In this document: one piece after another, positions 17,307-26,246 of the stretch
How the letters are laid out: each line of letters starts with the position of its first letter
Position numbering within the stretch: the stretch's first letter is position 1
NCBI GenBank assembly: GCA_963836355.1
Contig: CAWIJO010000018.1
Coordinates: 310,001 to 374,000 of the forward strand
Direction of reading: 5' to 3'
DNA from: Palsa-506 sp963836355
GTDB taxonomy: Bacteria > Actinomycetota > Actinomycetes > Streptosporangiales > Streptosporangiaceae
DNA length: 64,000 nt
Notes under the pieces: generated by a model
Told to the model about the DNA's origin: nothing
The model's input: the letters and a program-made list of their open reading frames with translations, nothing else
The model's database searches: none
Made by a program: the position numbers and the translations under genes

Positions 17307-18281
17307 TCAGCATACACCAGTGGCGTTTCGCCTGATTAGGATGATAAGCCCGGCCAGTGGGTGACATGACGTCCAGTTTATTCTATTTCCTGTCCGCTCG
17401 GGTCTATTTGCGTAATTGCTTCCCCCGCCGTAATAATTCTGTTTAAACTGTATGTTGTATATGCACGGAAAATCGCCGGTGATCCCGGCTCGGGGGGCTA
17501 GCACATGGACGGCACGGTGCATGCAGGCTTGACGGACGGCGCAGTCGGTCCGGATTCGGAAAAGGCGCCAGCTACGGATCTCCAAGCGCGCCCTAGCTAA
17601 GTACGCCGACGTCGCGACTACCACGAAGATGATCATCGCTATCACTAGCAGCACGACGGTGACTTCCACGTAACGCGCGACCTTGACCAGGCTGATTTTT
17701 GCCTGCTTGTCGGATTCGGCGGCTGCGCGTGCTGACCGCCAGGCCGCCTGCGCCGCGCGTACCGCCGCTTCGGCGGCGGCGCCAGCCCCGGCCTGGATCT
17801 CGGCTTGCGCCCGGTGCGCGACGGCGATGTCCGCTTCCAGTTTGGCGGCCATCGCCTCGATCCGGTCCAGCGCGGCGACACTCACGGCCGCCGCCTTTAC
17901 CGCTACCGACTCGGCGTTCAGCTGGCTAGCCTCAGCGGCCACGCTCCAGGGCATCGCCGCTACCGCCGCCGCGGCGCTGACGTCGGCCTCGCGAGCCTGG
18001 TCTCCGGCCGTGGTGGTAGTGGCTGCGGTGGCGGTGGCCGCCTGGTCGGCTCCGGCTGGCCGGCTGTCTTGGCGTTCCAGCACCGCGACGGATGACTCGT
18101 TCAGGTAGCGGACAACCGCTTGCGCGGCCGCCGTTGCCACATCAGGAGGCCGGACCGCAGCGGACGGGGACTTGCGCTGGCCGCCACGAGGATGCGGCAG
18201 GCGAACGCGACGGTGGCCGTTCGGCGCCGCATCGCCGGACCGCGGGCTGGGCAGAGACGGAGGACTCGCCATACCGGTCAA
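17307..18281 (-). CDS. Alanine-rich single-pass membrane protein, hypothetical
   Basis: A 324-residue ORF. Residues 1-50 are proline- and arginine-rich, 50-200 are strongly alanine-rich and probably helical (AAVSVAALDRIEAMAAKLEA), and 204-228 form one transmembrane helix (VEVTVVLLVIAMIIFVVV). After about residue 240 the composition changes: cysteines, asparagines and AT-rich codons appear (GNRINWTS), so the last 80 residues may be run-on past a lost stop. I recognise no family. A palindrome 66 bases before the start may be an operator. Confidence 0.55.
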   Translation of the reverse strand: MTGMASPPSLPSPRSGDAAPNGHRRVRLPHPRGGQRKSPSAAVRPPDVATAAAQAVVRYLNESSVAVLERQDSRPAGADQAATATAATTTTAGDQAREADVSAAAAVAAMPWSVAAEASQLNAESVAVKAAAVSVAALDRIEAMAAKLEADIAVAHRAQAEIQAGAGAAAEAAVRAAQAAWRSARAAAESDKQAKISLVKVARYVEVTVVLLVIAMIIFVVVATSAYLARARLEIRSWRLFRIRTDCAVRQACMHRAVHVLAPRAGITGDFPCIYNIQFKQNYYGGGSNYANRPERTGNRINWTSCHPLAGLIILIRRNATGVC

Positions 18282-18346
18282 CCTCTTTCAGCGTCCCGGC
18301 GATTAGCGTCGAGCTACGCCACAGGCGCTTCTCAATACCGCCGAAT

Positions 18347-18361
18347 ATTACTGACAGTAAT
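18347..18361. promoter_or_regulatory. Short perfect palindrome upstream of the membrane-protein gene
   Basis: ATTACTG-A-CAGTAAT has two 7-base arms around one base, in an AT-rich patch 66 bases before the start of the minus-strand gene at 18281. This is where an operator would be expected. No regulator gene is adjacent to name as the binder. Confidence 0.4.
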
Positions 18362-18429
18362 GATTGTATCACAGCAAGCGACACACGCCGTGAAACTACC
18401 CAGCTGGGTCAGCGCGCCCGGCCCGGCTT

Positions 18430-18486
18430 TCCATGATCGTGGCGGGTTGTGGGGGTTCGGCACCAATAACCCTCCACGATCATGGA
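18430..18486. repeat. Intergenic inverted repeat
   Basis: TCCATGATCGTGG (18430-18442) and CCACGATCATGGA (18474-18486) are perfect 13-base inverted copies around a 31-base loop, just after the end of the aldehyde dehydrogenase gene. The loop carries GGGGGTTC. A looser element with TGATCA ends and GGGGGTTC lies at 56654-56706, so both may belong to one intergenic repeat family. It could also act as a terminator. Confidence 0.6.
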
Positions 18487-18501
18487 GGCACACGGGGCCA
18501 G

Positions 18502-19395
18502 CTAGATGCCGACCGGGTGCCAGACCGTCTTCGTCTCCAGGAACGCCAGCATCCGGTCGGGCCCGGGCGGCGCGGCCCAGTCCTCCTCGGCAGCGAACAC
18601 CCGTTTCACGTTGCCCGCCGCGAGCCGCTCAAGCTCGCCGCGGCCGGCCGCCGCGATGCCGGTCAGGTCGATCGCGTTGACATCCAGGTGACCAGCCAGC
18701 ACCGGTGCGAGCTCGGCGGCGAACCCGGTCAGCACGTTGACGACGCCGCCGGGGACGTCCGACGTGGCCAGCACCTCGGCGAGCGTGACGGCCGACAGCG
18801 GGTGCGCCTCGCTGGCTATCACGACGGCGGTGTTCCCGGTGGCGATCACCGGCGCGAGGACGCTGACCAGGCCGAGCAGGCTGGGCCGGGCCGGCGCCAC
18901 CACCGCGACCACGCCGGTCGGCTCCGGCACGCTGAAGTTGAAGTACGGCCCGGCGACGGCATTCGCGCCGCCCGCCACCTGGGCGACCTTGTCCGGCCAG
19001 CCCGCGTACCAGACCCAGCGGTCGATCGCCGCCGCCACCTGCTGCCGCGCGGCAGCAGCCGGCAAACCCTCAGCTGAAACGGATTGCTCGTGGAACTGCG
19101 CGGCCCGACCTTCGAGCAGCTCGGCGACCCGGTACAGGACCTGGCCCCGGTTATAGGCGGTCATCCCGGACCATTTGCCGAACGCGGCCCGTGCCGACGT
19201 CACCGCGTCCCTGGCATCTTTCCGCGAGGCCCGGGCGGCGTGCGCGAGCAACGTGCCGGCGGCGCCGGTCACCGGGTAAGACCTGCCCGACTCCGACCGC
19301 GGGAATGCGCCGCCGATGAACAGCTTGTAGGTCTTCCTGACGTCGAGCCGGGCCGGCCTCGCCGCCGCTTTGCCGGCCGTGTTCTGGTCAGGCAT
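18502..19395 (-). CDS. Short aldehyde dehydrogenase-like protein lacking the catalytic half
   Basis: A 297-residue protein matching the cofactor-binding N-terminal part of aldehyde dehydrogenases: YKLFIGGAFPRSESGRSYPV, GQVLYRVAELLEGR, PTGVVAVVAP, and GGVVNVLTGFAAELAPVLAG. It ends before the region that would hold the catalytic glutamate and cysteine, about 200 residues short of a full enzyme, and no such residues appear. The gene overlaps the full-length dehydrogenase by eight bases at its 5' end. Short-plus-long ALDH pairs next to deoC occur in other actinomycetes, so this may be a conserved partner subunit and not a decayed gene. Confidence 0.85.
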   Translation of the reverse strand: MPDQNTAGKAAARPARLDVRKTYKLFIGGAFPRSESGRSYPVTGAAGTLLAHAARASRKDARDAVTSARAAFGKWSGMTAYNRGQVLYRVAELLEGRAAQFHEQSVSAEGLPAAAARQQVAAAIDRWVWYAGWPDKVAQVAGGANAVAGPYFNFSVPEPTGVVAVVAPARPSLLGLVSVLAPVIATGNTAVVIASEAHPLSAVTLAEVLATSDVPGGVVNVLTGFAAELAPVLAGHLDVNAIDLTGIAAAGRGELERLAAGNVKRVFAAEEDWAAPPGPDRMLAFLETKTVWHPVGI

Positions 19396-20917
19396 CGAGG
19401 TACGCGGCCAGGCCGTGCCTGCCGCCCTCCCGCCCGAATCCGGACTCGCGATAGCCGCCGAAAGGGCTGGCCGGGTCGAACCGGTTGTACGTGTTGGCCC
19501 AGATCACCCCGGCGCGCAGGCGCTGCGCCATCCACAGGATCCGGCTGCCCTTCTCGGTCCACACCCCGGCCGAGAGGCCGTACGGCGTGTTATTAGCCTT
19601 CGTCACCGCCTCCTCCGGGGTGCGGAAGGTGAGCACGGAAAGGACCGGCCCGAAGATCTCCTCGCGGGCGATCCGGTGCGACTGGCTGACGCCGGTGAAC
19701 ACCGTCGGCGGGAACCAGTAGCCGCGGTCCGGCAGCCGGCCCGGCGGCGACCAGCGCTGCGCGCCCTCGGCCTGGCCGGCCGCCGACAGCGCGGTGATCT
19801 TGTCGAGCTGCTCGCGGGAGTTGATCGCGCCGATGTCGGTGTTCTTGTCCAGCGGGTCACCGAGCCGCAGCGTGCCGAGCCGCTCCCGGAGCCGCTCGGT
19901 CACGGCATCAGCGACCGACTCCTGGACGAGCAGCCGGGAGCCGGCGCAGCAGACATGGCCCTGGTTGAAGAAGATCCCGTTGACGATCCCCTCGACCGCC
20001 TGGTCGACCGGCGCGTCGTCGAAGACGATGTTGGCGGCCTTGCCGCCGAGTTCCAGCGTGAGCCGCTTGCCGGTGCCGGCCACGGCGCGGCTGATCTCCT
20101 TGCCTACCTCGGTCGACCCGGTGAAGGCGATCTTGTTGATACCGGGATGGCTGACCAGCGCGGAACCGGTCTGGCCAGCGCCGGTCAGGACGTTCACTAC
20201 GCCTGGCGGCAGGCCTGCCTGCTGGCACACCTCGGCGAGCAGCAGCGCGGTCAGCGGCGTCGTCTCGGCCGGCTTGAGCACGCAGGTGTTGCCGGCCGCC
20301 AGCGCCGGGGCGAGCTTCCACGCGGCCATCAGCAGCGGGAAGTTCCACGGGATCACCTGGCCGGCCACCCCGAGCGGCCGCGGCGCCAGGCCGAGGCCGG
20401 CGTATTCCAGCTTGTCGGCCCAGCCTGCGTAGTAGAAGAAGTGCGCGGCGGCAAGCGGGATGTCCACGTCCCGCGACTCCCTGATCGGCTTGCCGTTGTC
20501 GATGCTCTCCAGCACCGCGAACTCGCGGGCTCGCTCCTGCAGGATGCGGGCGATCCGGTACAGGTACTTGGCCCGCTCCGCGCCAGGCATCGGGCCCCAG
20601 ACCTGCTCGTAGGCGCGGCGGGCAGCGATGACGGCGCGGTCCACGTCCGCCGGGCCGGCCAGCGCGACCTGGGCCAGCGGTTCCTCGGTCGCGGGATTGA
20701 TCGTCCGGAACTGCCGCCCGTCCGCAGCCGGGGCGAACTCACCGTCGGTGAACAGTCCGTACTCGGCCTCGATCGAGACGATCTCGCGCGACTCCGGCGC
20801 CGGCGCGTAGTCCCAGGCCGGCGGGGCCGGCGCCGCGGTCACGCCTGCTGACCGGGACGGGGCAACCTCGCCGGTCGGCGGTGCCGGCTGGCCCTGCTCG
20901 GGCCGTTTCACAGCCAA
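19388..20917 (-). CDS. NAD(P)-dependent aldehyde dehydrogenase
   Basis: A 509-residue full-length ALDH. VIPWNFPLLMAAWKLAPALA is the cofactor-binding motif, FTGSTEVGKEI binds the dinucleotide, TLELGGKAANIV holds the general-base glutamate, NQGHVCCAGSRLLV the catalytic cysteine, and EEIFGPVLSVLTF the C-terminal signature. The first 45 residues are a proline-rich extension. It lies 16 bases after deoC, so it probably oxidises the acetaldehyde released by deoxyribose-phosphate aldolase. This link to DeoC is an inference from gene order. Confidence 0.93.
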   Translation of the reverse strand: MAVKRPEQGQPAPPTGEVAPSRSAGVTAAPAPPAWDYAPAPESREIVSIEAEYGLFTDGEFAPAADGRQFRTINPATEEPLAQVALAGPADVDRAVIAARRAYEQVWGPMPGAERAKYLYRIARILQERAREFAVLESIDNGKPIRESRDVDIPLAAAHFFYYAGWADKLEYAGLGLAPRPLGVAGQVIPWNFPLLMAAWKLAPALAAGNTCVLKPAETTPLTALLLAEVCQQAGLPPGVVNVLTGAGQTGSALVSHPGINKIAFTGSTEVGKEISRAVAGTGKRLTLELGGKAANIVFDDAPVDQAVEGIVNGIFFNQGHVCCAGSRLLVQESVADAVTERLRERLGTLRLGDPLDKNTDIGAINSREQLDKITALSAAGQAEGAQRWSPPGRLPDRGYWFPPTVFTGVSQSHRIAREEIFGPVLSVLTFRTPEEAVTKANNTPYGLSAGVWTEKGSRILWMAQRLRAGVIWANTYNRFDPASPFGGYRESGFGREGGRHGLAAYLDA

Positions 20918-20933
20918 CTGACTCCTCCCGGCG

Positions 20934-21923
20934 TTAGTCCAGCGTGAAGTAGTCGGGTCCGGCGTATTGGCCGGTCAGCTGCTTGCTGCGCTGCATCAGC
21001 AGGTCGTTGAGCAGGCTGGAGGCGCCGATCCGGAACAGTGCGGGGGTGAGCCATTCCGGCCCGGCGGTCTCCCGCACCAGCACCAGGTAGCGGATCGAGT
21101 CCTTGGCCGTGCGGATGCCGCCGGCCACCTTGACCCCGACCCGGCGGCCGGTCGCGCGGGCATAATCACGCACCGCCGCCAGCATGACCAGGGCAACCGG
21201 CGGCGTCGCTGCCGGGCTGACCTTGCCGGTCGAGGTCTTGATGAAGTCGGCGCCGGCCAGCATCGCCAGCCAGGACGCCCGCGCGACGTTGTCCAGGGTG
21301 GCCAGCTCGCCGGTCTCCAGGATCACCTTGAGGTGCGCGGAGCCGCAGGCCTCCCGTACCGCCCGCACTTCCTCGTAGACCTGGCCGTAGCGCCCGGACA
21401 AGAAGGCGCCCCGGTCGATGACCATGTCGACCTCGTCGGCCCCGGCCGCCACCGCGTCGCTGACGTCGGCGAGCTTGACCGCAAGCGAGGCCCGGCCGGA
21501 CGGGAACGCAGTGGCCACGGACGCGATCGCGACGCCGCCGCCGGCCAGCGCGGCCCGGGCGACCGCGACCAGGTCCGGGTAGACGCAGACCGCGGCGACC
21601 GGCGGCACATCGGGATCTGCCGGATCCGGCCGCAGGGCCTTGGCGCACATGCCGCGGACCTTACCGGGCGTGTCGGCGCCTTCCAGGGTGGTGAGGTCGA
21701 TCATCCGGATCGAGGCGTCAAGCGCCCAGAGTTTGGCGTCCTTCTTGATGGACCTGGTGGCAAGACTGGCGGCCCGCGCCTCCGCGCCCACCTGGTCGAC
21801 GCCTGGCAGCCCGTGCAGTACCTGCCGGAGCGCGGCGTCGGACGTGCCGACCTCGGTCAGCCAGCGGCGGTCCGCGATCGGCTGGGCCGGCTGGCCCGCC
21901 AGTGTCGCCTGCTCGATGCCCAC
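20934..21923 (-). CDS. deoC: Deoxyribose-phosphate aldolase
   Basis: A 329-residue class I aldolase. FIKTSTGKVSP carries the Schiff-base lysine and VKVAGGIRTAKDS the second active-site lysine; EVDMVIDRGAFLSG is the conserved acidic strand. It splits 2-deoxyribose-5-phosphate to glyceraldehyde-3-phosphate and acetaldehyde. It is longer than the 220-residue E. coli enzyme, as many actinomycete DeoC proteins are. It starts with GTG 21923, nine bases after add, and runs into the aldehyde dehydrogenase genes: one catabolic operon. Confidence 0.95.
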   Translation of the reverse strand: MGIEQATLAGQPAQPIADRRWLTEVGTSDAALRQVLHGLPGVDQVGAEARAASLATRSIKKDAKLWALDASIRMIDLTTLEGADTPGKVRGMCAKALRPDPADPDVPPVAAVCVYPDLVAVARAALAGGGVAIASVATAFPSGRASLAVKLADVSDAVAAGADEVDMVIDRGAFLSGRYGQVYEEVRAVREACGSAHLKVILETGELATLDNVARASWLAMLAGADFIKTSTGKVSPAATPPVALVMLAAVRDYARATGRRVGVKVAGGIRTAKDSIRYLVLVRETAGPEWLTPALFRIGASSLLNDLLMQRSKQLTGQYAGPDYFTLD

Positions 21924-21932
21924 GACCCGACG

Positions 21933-23045
21933 TTACCTGGCCGCCCGCACGGTGGCGACGCTGGCGGCCTTCGCCACCGCGAAGCCGGGCTTGAGCACCG
22001 TGTTGATGATGTGCAGCCGCTGGTCGAACGGGGCAAACGCGCTCTTCATCGCGTTGATGGTCAGCCACTCGACATCCGACCAGCCGTAGCCGAACGCCTC
22101 GGACAGCGCGGCGAACTCCGACGACAGGGATACCTCGCTCATCAGCCGGTTGTCGGTATTGACCGTCACCCGGAACGAAAGCTGGCGCAGCAGCCCGATC
22201 GGATGCTGCACGATCGACGGGGCGGCGCCGGTCTGCACGTTGGACGTGGGGCACATCTCCAGCGGGATCCGGCGGTCGCGCACGTAACTGGCCAGCCGGC
22301 CCATCGAGATCGGGCCATCGGCCCCGACCCGGATGTCGTCGGCGATCCGGACGCCGTGGCCGAGCCGCTCGGCGCCGCACCACTGCAGCGCCTCCCAGAT
22401 CGACGGCAGCCCGAATCCCTCGCCGGCGTGAATGGTGATGTGGAAGTTCTCCCTGGCCACGTACTGGAACGCGTCCAGGTGCCGGCTCGGCGGGCTGCCC
22501 GCCTCGGCGCCGGCGATGTCGAACCCGACCACGCCCTCGTCCCGGTGCCGCACCGCCAGCTCGGCGATCTCCAGCGACCTGGCCGCGGTCCGCATCGCGG
22601 TGAGCAGGGCGTACACGGTGATGCCCCGTCCGGCGCTGCCGCGCCGGAAGCCCTCAAGCACGGCCTCGACCACCTGGTCAAGGCTGAGCCCCTTGGTCAC
22701 GTGCAGCTCCGGGGCGAATCTCACCTCGGCATACGCGACGCCATCGGCGGCCAGGTCCTCGGCGCACTCGGCGGCCACCCGGATCAGCGCGTCCCTGGTC
22801 TGCATCACCCCGACGGTGTGCTTGAACGCCCTGAGGTACTGCTCCAGGTTGCCGTGCTGCGCTGGGCCGGCCAGCCAGCGGGTCAGCTCGGCGACGTCGC
22901 TGGTCGGCAGCCCTTGATAGCCGGTCTCGCGGGCGAGGTCGACGATGGTAGCGGGCCGCAGCCCGCCGTCGAGGTGGTCGTGCAAGAGCACCTTGGGAAC
23001 GGTGCGCAGCTGTTCAAGGGTCAGTGACACGCTCTCCATTATCAC
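21933..23045 (-). CDS. add: Adenosine deaminase
   Basis: A 370-residue member of the adenosine/AMP deaminase family. LLHDHLDGGLRP is the N-terminal zinc-ligand motif (H-x-D/H type), YAEVRFAPELH follows, ITIHAGEGFG holds the catalytic glutamate and a histidine, CPTSNVQTG and VNTDNRLMS complete the zinc and substrate site. It converts (deoxy)adenosine to (deoxy)inosine, feeding the phosphorylase across the divergent region. The start could be GTG 23045 or ATG 23039; GAAGG just upstream fits the latter better. Confidence 0.95.
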   Translation of the reverse strand: MIMESVSLTLEQLRTVPKVLLHDHLDGGLRPATIVDLARETGYQGLPTSDVAELTRWLAGPAQHGNLEQYLRAFKHTVGVMQTRDALIRVAAECAEDLAADGVAYAEVRFAPELHVTKGLSLDQVVEAVLEGFRRGSAGRGITVYALLTAMRTAARSLEIAELAVRHRDEGVVGFDIAGAEAGSPPSRHLDAFQYVARENFHITIHAGEGFGLPSIWEALQWCGAERLGHGVRIADDIRVGADGPISMGRLASYVRDRRIPLEMCPTSNVQTGAAPSIVQHPIGLLRQLSFRVTVNTDNRLMSEVSLSSEFAALSEAFGYGWSDVEWLTINAMKSAFAPFDQRLHIINTVLKPGFAVAKAASVATVRAAR

Positions 23046-23153
23046 CTTCGGGGGCCGGCCGGAGCCGGTCAGGTCGCGTCGCCGGTCGGCGCGTCGGTGC
23101 TGCCGGTACGGGCCCGCCGGAGGCCGGCCCGTTGCCGCGGGCCGGCCGCCCGG

Positions 23154-23627
23154 TCAGCCGCCGTGTGCGGCGATATGCGTCGGGGCGGTCGAGCCGCTCC
23201 GGCTGATCCCGAAGGCGCCGTAGGCCAGCGCGACAGCCAGGATGAGGTCAGCGTAGAAGCCCCAGCCGAAGTTACCGATGTGGAACAGGACCTTGATCAC
23301 CAGCAGCGCCAGCACCGCGAGCGCGGCGAAGAACTCGGCCACGTTCCAGGCCACCGGGATCTCGGGAAGCTGCACCGCGGTGAGCCGCCGGACAAAGAAC
23401 TCGGCCAGCAGCGCGATCGCCACGATCAGGGCGACGATGCTGAAGAAGGAGCCCGGGCCCTTCAGCACGTTGCTGCTGAAGCTCTCGCCGCCGAACGTCT
23501 GGCCGCCGGCCGTAAAGCTGGGCAGGCCGATGTGGTACCACGGGAAGGCGAACATGCCGATGAGCAGCAAGATCCCGGCTGCGGCGGTGATTTTCTCCGG
23601 AACCGAAAATCGCTGGAGCGCGTTCAT
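23154..23627 (-). CDS. Four-helix membrane protein, hypothetical
   Basis: A 157-residue protein with four hydrophobic spans: ITAAAGILLLIGMFAFPWY near 15, FFSIVALIVAIALLAEFF near 62, FFAALAVLALLVIKVLF near 98, and a last one near 125 (LILAVALAYGAFGI). The loop after the first span, rich in glycine and serine, would lie outside. No family name comes to mind. It lies just before the add operon on the same strand, with a 108-base gap. The 298 bases upstream hold no clear gene. Confidence 0.75.
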   Translation of the reverse strand: MNALQRFSVPEKITAAAGILLLIGMFAFPWYHIGLPSFTAGGQTFGGESFSSNVLKGPGSFFSIVALIVAIALLAEFFVRRLTAVQLPEIPVAWNVAEFFAALAVLALLVIKVLFHIGNFGWGFYADLILAVALAYGAFGISRSGSTAPTHIAAHGG

Positions 23628-23925
23628 GGCGAGCCTCTCTGTCAGGGCTGGGTAAGTTGGCCCGATCGTCAGGCCACGGCGTTGCAGGGGCGTTTCAACG
23701 GCGTTACAGCGCCCGCTGCCGCCTGCTTGAGTTGACAGCAGGCAAGGCCGGGCCAGGCGGCCGCGTGTGCGCGACCGCCTACATCCTGCTCGCTGAACGA
23801 TCCCTACCGGGGCAATTCGCAGTTATTCCGGCAATCTTGCCCAGTCCAGACAGCGGCCGGGCTCGGCACATCCCTGGCAGCGGTCCGAGATCCCTGCCGG
23901 TAACCCGAGATCAGGTGCTCCGGCG

Positions 23926-24918
23926 TCAGGCGGGCAGCCGGAACGCGGCGTAGACCGCGCGGTGGTCGCTGCCCGGCAAGAAGTGCACCGAGGTCGCCAG
24001 CACGGCGCACCGGGGATCGAGCAGGACATGATCGATCGTGAGCAGCGCGGGCTTCCCGGCCGGGCCCCAGGTAGGCGCGAGGCCGTTCCCGGTCTGCTCC
24101 GCGGCGTCGATGTGGCCAAGGCGCAACAGCCGCCGGAACTGCGCATGATCGGCGGTGGCGTTGAAATCCCCGGCGATCACCCGCGGCGGATCCGCGGGCG
24201 GCGGCAGGACGGCCAGTTCCGCCCGCCACCGGGCGACGCTGTGCCGCAGTGACGGCGGCGAAGGCGCGCAGGGATGGACGCAGACCAGTTCGACGCGCTG
24301 CCCGGACGGCAACTGAAGCCGGGCCGTGGGCTGGGCCATGGAAACCGGCGCCAGCGGCAGTCCGCTGCTCAGCGGGAAGCGGGCGTAGATGCCAGAACCA
24401 CCCGCGCTATCGTCCCTGATGTCGGCCATCGCGTGCGGGAGCAGCTGATCCAGCCCGGCCCGCCCGAGCCGGGTGACCGCGCCGCTGGTGAGTTCCTGCA
24501 GGAACAGCACATCGACGCCATTTCGCCGGACGAGGCCGGTGACCGCCTCCGCAGCTGCCCGCCCGAACAGCAGGTTCGCGGTGAGCACGCGCAGCACCGG
24601 CCCGCCCGCCGGCGGCTGCGGGCGCCTGATCGCTCGCGGCAGCAGCACTGCCGTCAGCGCCGCCGCTGCCGCGAGCGAGGCAATGGCGGCCCCCTTGTTG
24701 CGCCGCAGCAGCAACGACCCAAGCAGCCCGGCCGCGGCGGCATGAGGGGTAAACGAGAGCACCGGCACCGCGGGAGTTTCAAGGCAGCGAAACCGGTCGG
24801 CGCCTGCCAGCCGGACCGCCCCCCACCCGGCCAGGCCGCAGCCGGCGGCCCGCGAAATCTGCTGCATACTCCCCCGATCGAGGCCCCGTCCCTGCATGGA
24901 AGCAAAGGGTCGCTGCAA
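23926..24918 (-). CDS. Endonuclease/exonuclease/phosphatase family protein, membrane-anchored
   Basis: A 330-residue protein. After two short hydrophobic stretches (about 50-70 and 78-92), which may form a membrane anchor, residues 108-330 carry the EEP fold: VLTANLLFG, FLQELTSG with the metal-binding glutamate, GDFNATADH with Asp/Asn, LLTIDHVLLD, and GSDHRAVYA with the last Asp-His pair. Such proteins are DNases or phosphodiesterases, and the target here cannot be told. It lies between add/deoC and deoA on the same strand, which hints at nucleic-acid salvage outside the cell. A later start at 24867 is possible. Confidence 0.82.
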   Translation of the reverse strand: MQRPFASMQGRGLDRGSMQQISRAAGCGLAGWGAVRLAGADRFRCLETPAVPVLSFTPHAAAAGLLGSLLLRRNKGAAIASLAAAAALTAVLLPRAIRRPQPPAGGPVLRVLTANLLFGRAAAEAVTGLVRRNGVDVLFLQELTSGAVTRLGRAGLDQLLPHAMADIRDDSAGGSGIYARFPLSSGLPLAPVSMAQPTARLQLPSGQRVELVCVHPCAPSPPSLRHSVARWRAELAVLPPPADPPRVIAGDFNATADHAQFRRLLRLGHIDAAEQTGNGLAPTWGPAGKPALLTIDHVLLDPRCAVLATSVHFLPGSDHRAVYAAFRLPA

Positions 24919-24950
24919 CCCTATGACCCCGCCATGTCACAAGGCGCACA

Positions 24951-26246
24951 CTATTCGTTACCGCGAATGTGCTCCAGGATGAGCGGGCCGATGTCTGGCA
25001 CGCTGGGGCCGATCTCGATCGCACCGGACAGCGCGTCCCGCGCGGCCGCGAACACCGATTCGGCGTCGCCGCGCAGCTCGAGCAGGGGCTGGCCGCGATC
25101 GACCCGGTCACCGGGCTTGGCCAGGCAGATCACTCCCGCGGCGGGGCTCACCGGATCTTCCTTCCTGGCCCGGCCGGCCCCGAGCCGCCAGGCGGCCACG
25201 CCGACCGCGCGGGCGTCGAGCCGGCGCAGCCAGCCCGCCGCGGGCGCGGTGATTACCTCGGCATGCGCCGCCGGTGGCAGCGGGGCGTCCGGGTCGCCGC
25301 CCTGCGCCCTGATCATCGCGCGGTAGCGGTCAAGGGCCCGGCCATCGGCCAGCGCCGCGGCCGGGTCGCTCGCCGGGTCACCCTGGCCGATGCCGGCCAG
25401 CGCGAGCATCTCGCTGGCCAGCGCCAGGGTTACCTCGGCCAGGTCCGGCGGGCCGCCGCCGGCCAGCGCGGTAACGGCCTCCTCGACCTCGACGGCATTG
25501 CCGACGGCCAGCCCGAGCGGCGCGTCCATCCGGGTGAGCAGGGCCGTGGTCCGGACACCATGCTCCGCGCCGAGCGTGACCATGGTCTGTGCCAGCAGCC
25601 TGGCCTCGTCGATGTCACGCATGAACGCTCCGCTGCCGACCTTGACGTCGAGTACCAGGGCGGCGGTCCCCTCCGCGATCTTCTTCGACATGATCGAGCT
25701 GGCGATGAGCGGCACCGACTCGACGGTGCCGGTCACATCGCGCAATGCGTAGAGCTTGCGGTCAGCCGGCGCGAGGCCCTGGCCCGCGGCGCAGATCACG
25801 CAGCCCTCCGCCCGCAGTACCGAGATCATCTGGGCATTCGTCAGCTCGGCCCGCCAGCCGGGGATCGACTCCAGCTTGTCCAGCGTGCCGCCGGTATGGC
25901 CGAGTCCGCGGCCGGACAACTGCGGCACCGCCGCGCCGCAGCTCGCCACCAGCGGGGCCAGCACCAGCGAAACCTTGTCGCCCACGCCGCCGGTCGAGTG
26001 CTTATCGACGGTTGGCGCGGGCACGGCGCTCAGGTCGAGCCGTTCACCGGACTCGATCATTGCCGCGGTCCAGGTACGCAGCTCGGCCGGGTCGAGGCCG
26101 CGGATGCAAATGGCCATCAGCAGCGCCGACATCTGCTCGTCGGCGACAATGCCGCCGGTGTAGGCATCGATCAGCCAGCGGATCTCGCCGTCGGCCAGCC
26201 GGGCGCCATCCCGCTTCGCCCGGATCAGCTCCACCATGTCAGGCAT
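24951..26246 (-). CDS. deoA: Thymidine/pyrimidine-nucleoside phosphorylase
   Basis: A 431-residue protein of the thymidine phosphorylase family. KHSTGGVGDKVSLVLAPLVA is the phosphate-binding signature (family pattern S-G-R-x-L-x-x-T-G-G also seen as GRGLGHTGGTLDKLE), and SSIMSKKIAEG follows. The C-terminal domain with GVICLAKPGDRVDRGQPLLEL is typical of the Gram-positive enzymes. It phosphorolyses (deoxy)uridine and thymidine. ATG 26246 overlaps the cdd stop by eight bases; a 102-base upstream ORF extension lies inside cdd and is not credible. Confidence 0.95.
   Translation of the reverse strand: MPDMVELIRAKRDGARLADGEIRWLIDAYTGGIVADEQMSALLMAICIRGLDPAELRTWTAAMIESGERLDLSAVPAPTVDKHSTGGVGDKVSLVLAPLVASCGAAVPQLSGRGLGHTGGTLDKLESIPGWRAELTNAQMISVLRAEGCVICAAGQGLAPADRKLYALRDVTGTVESVPLIASSIMSKKIAEGTAALVLDVKVGSGAFMRDIDEARLLAQTMVTLGAEHGVRTTALLTRMDAPLGLAVGNAVEVEEAVTALAGGGPPDLAEVTLALASEMLALAGIGQGDPASDPAAALADGRALDRYRAMIRAQGGDPDAPLPPAAHAEVITAPAAGWLRRLDARAVGVAAWRLGAGRARKEDPVSPAAGVICLAKPGDRVDRGQPLLELRGDAESVFAAARDALSGAIEIGPSVPDIGPLILEHIRGNE

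Noticed and set aside
20967..23027. Plus-strand ORF of 686 codons
   Set aside because: It is antisense to deoC and add, is rich in Arg, Gly, His and Gln as GC-rich shadow frames are, and has no domain or ribosome site.
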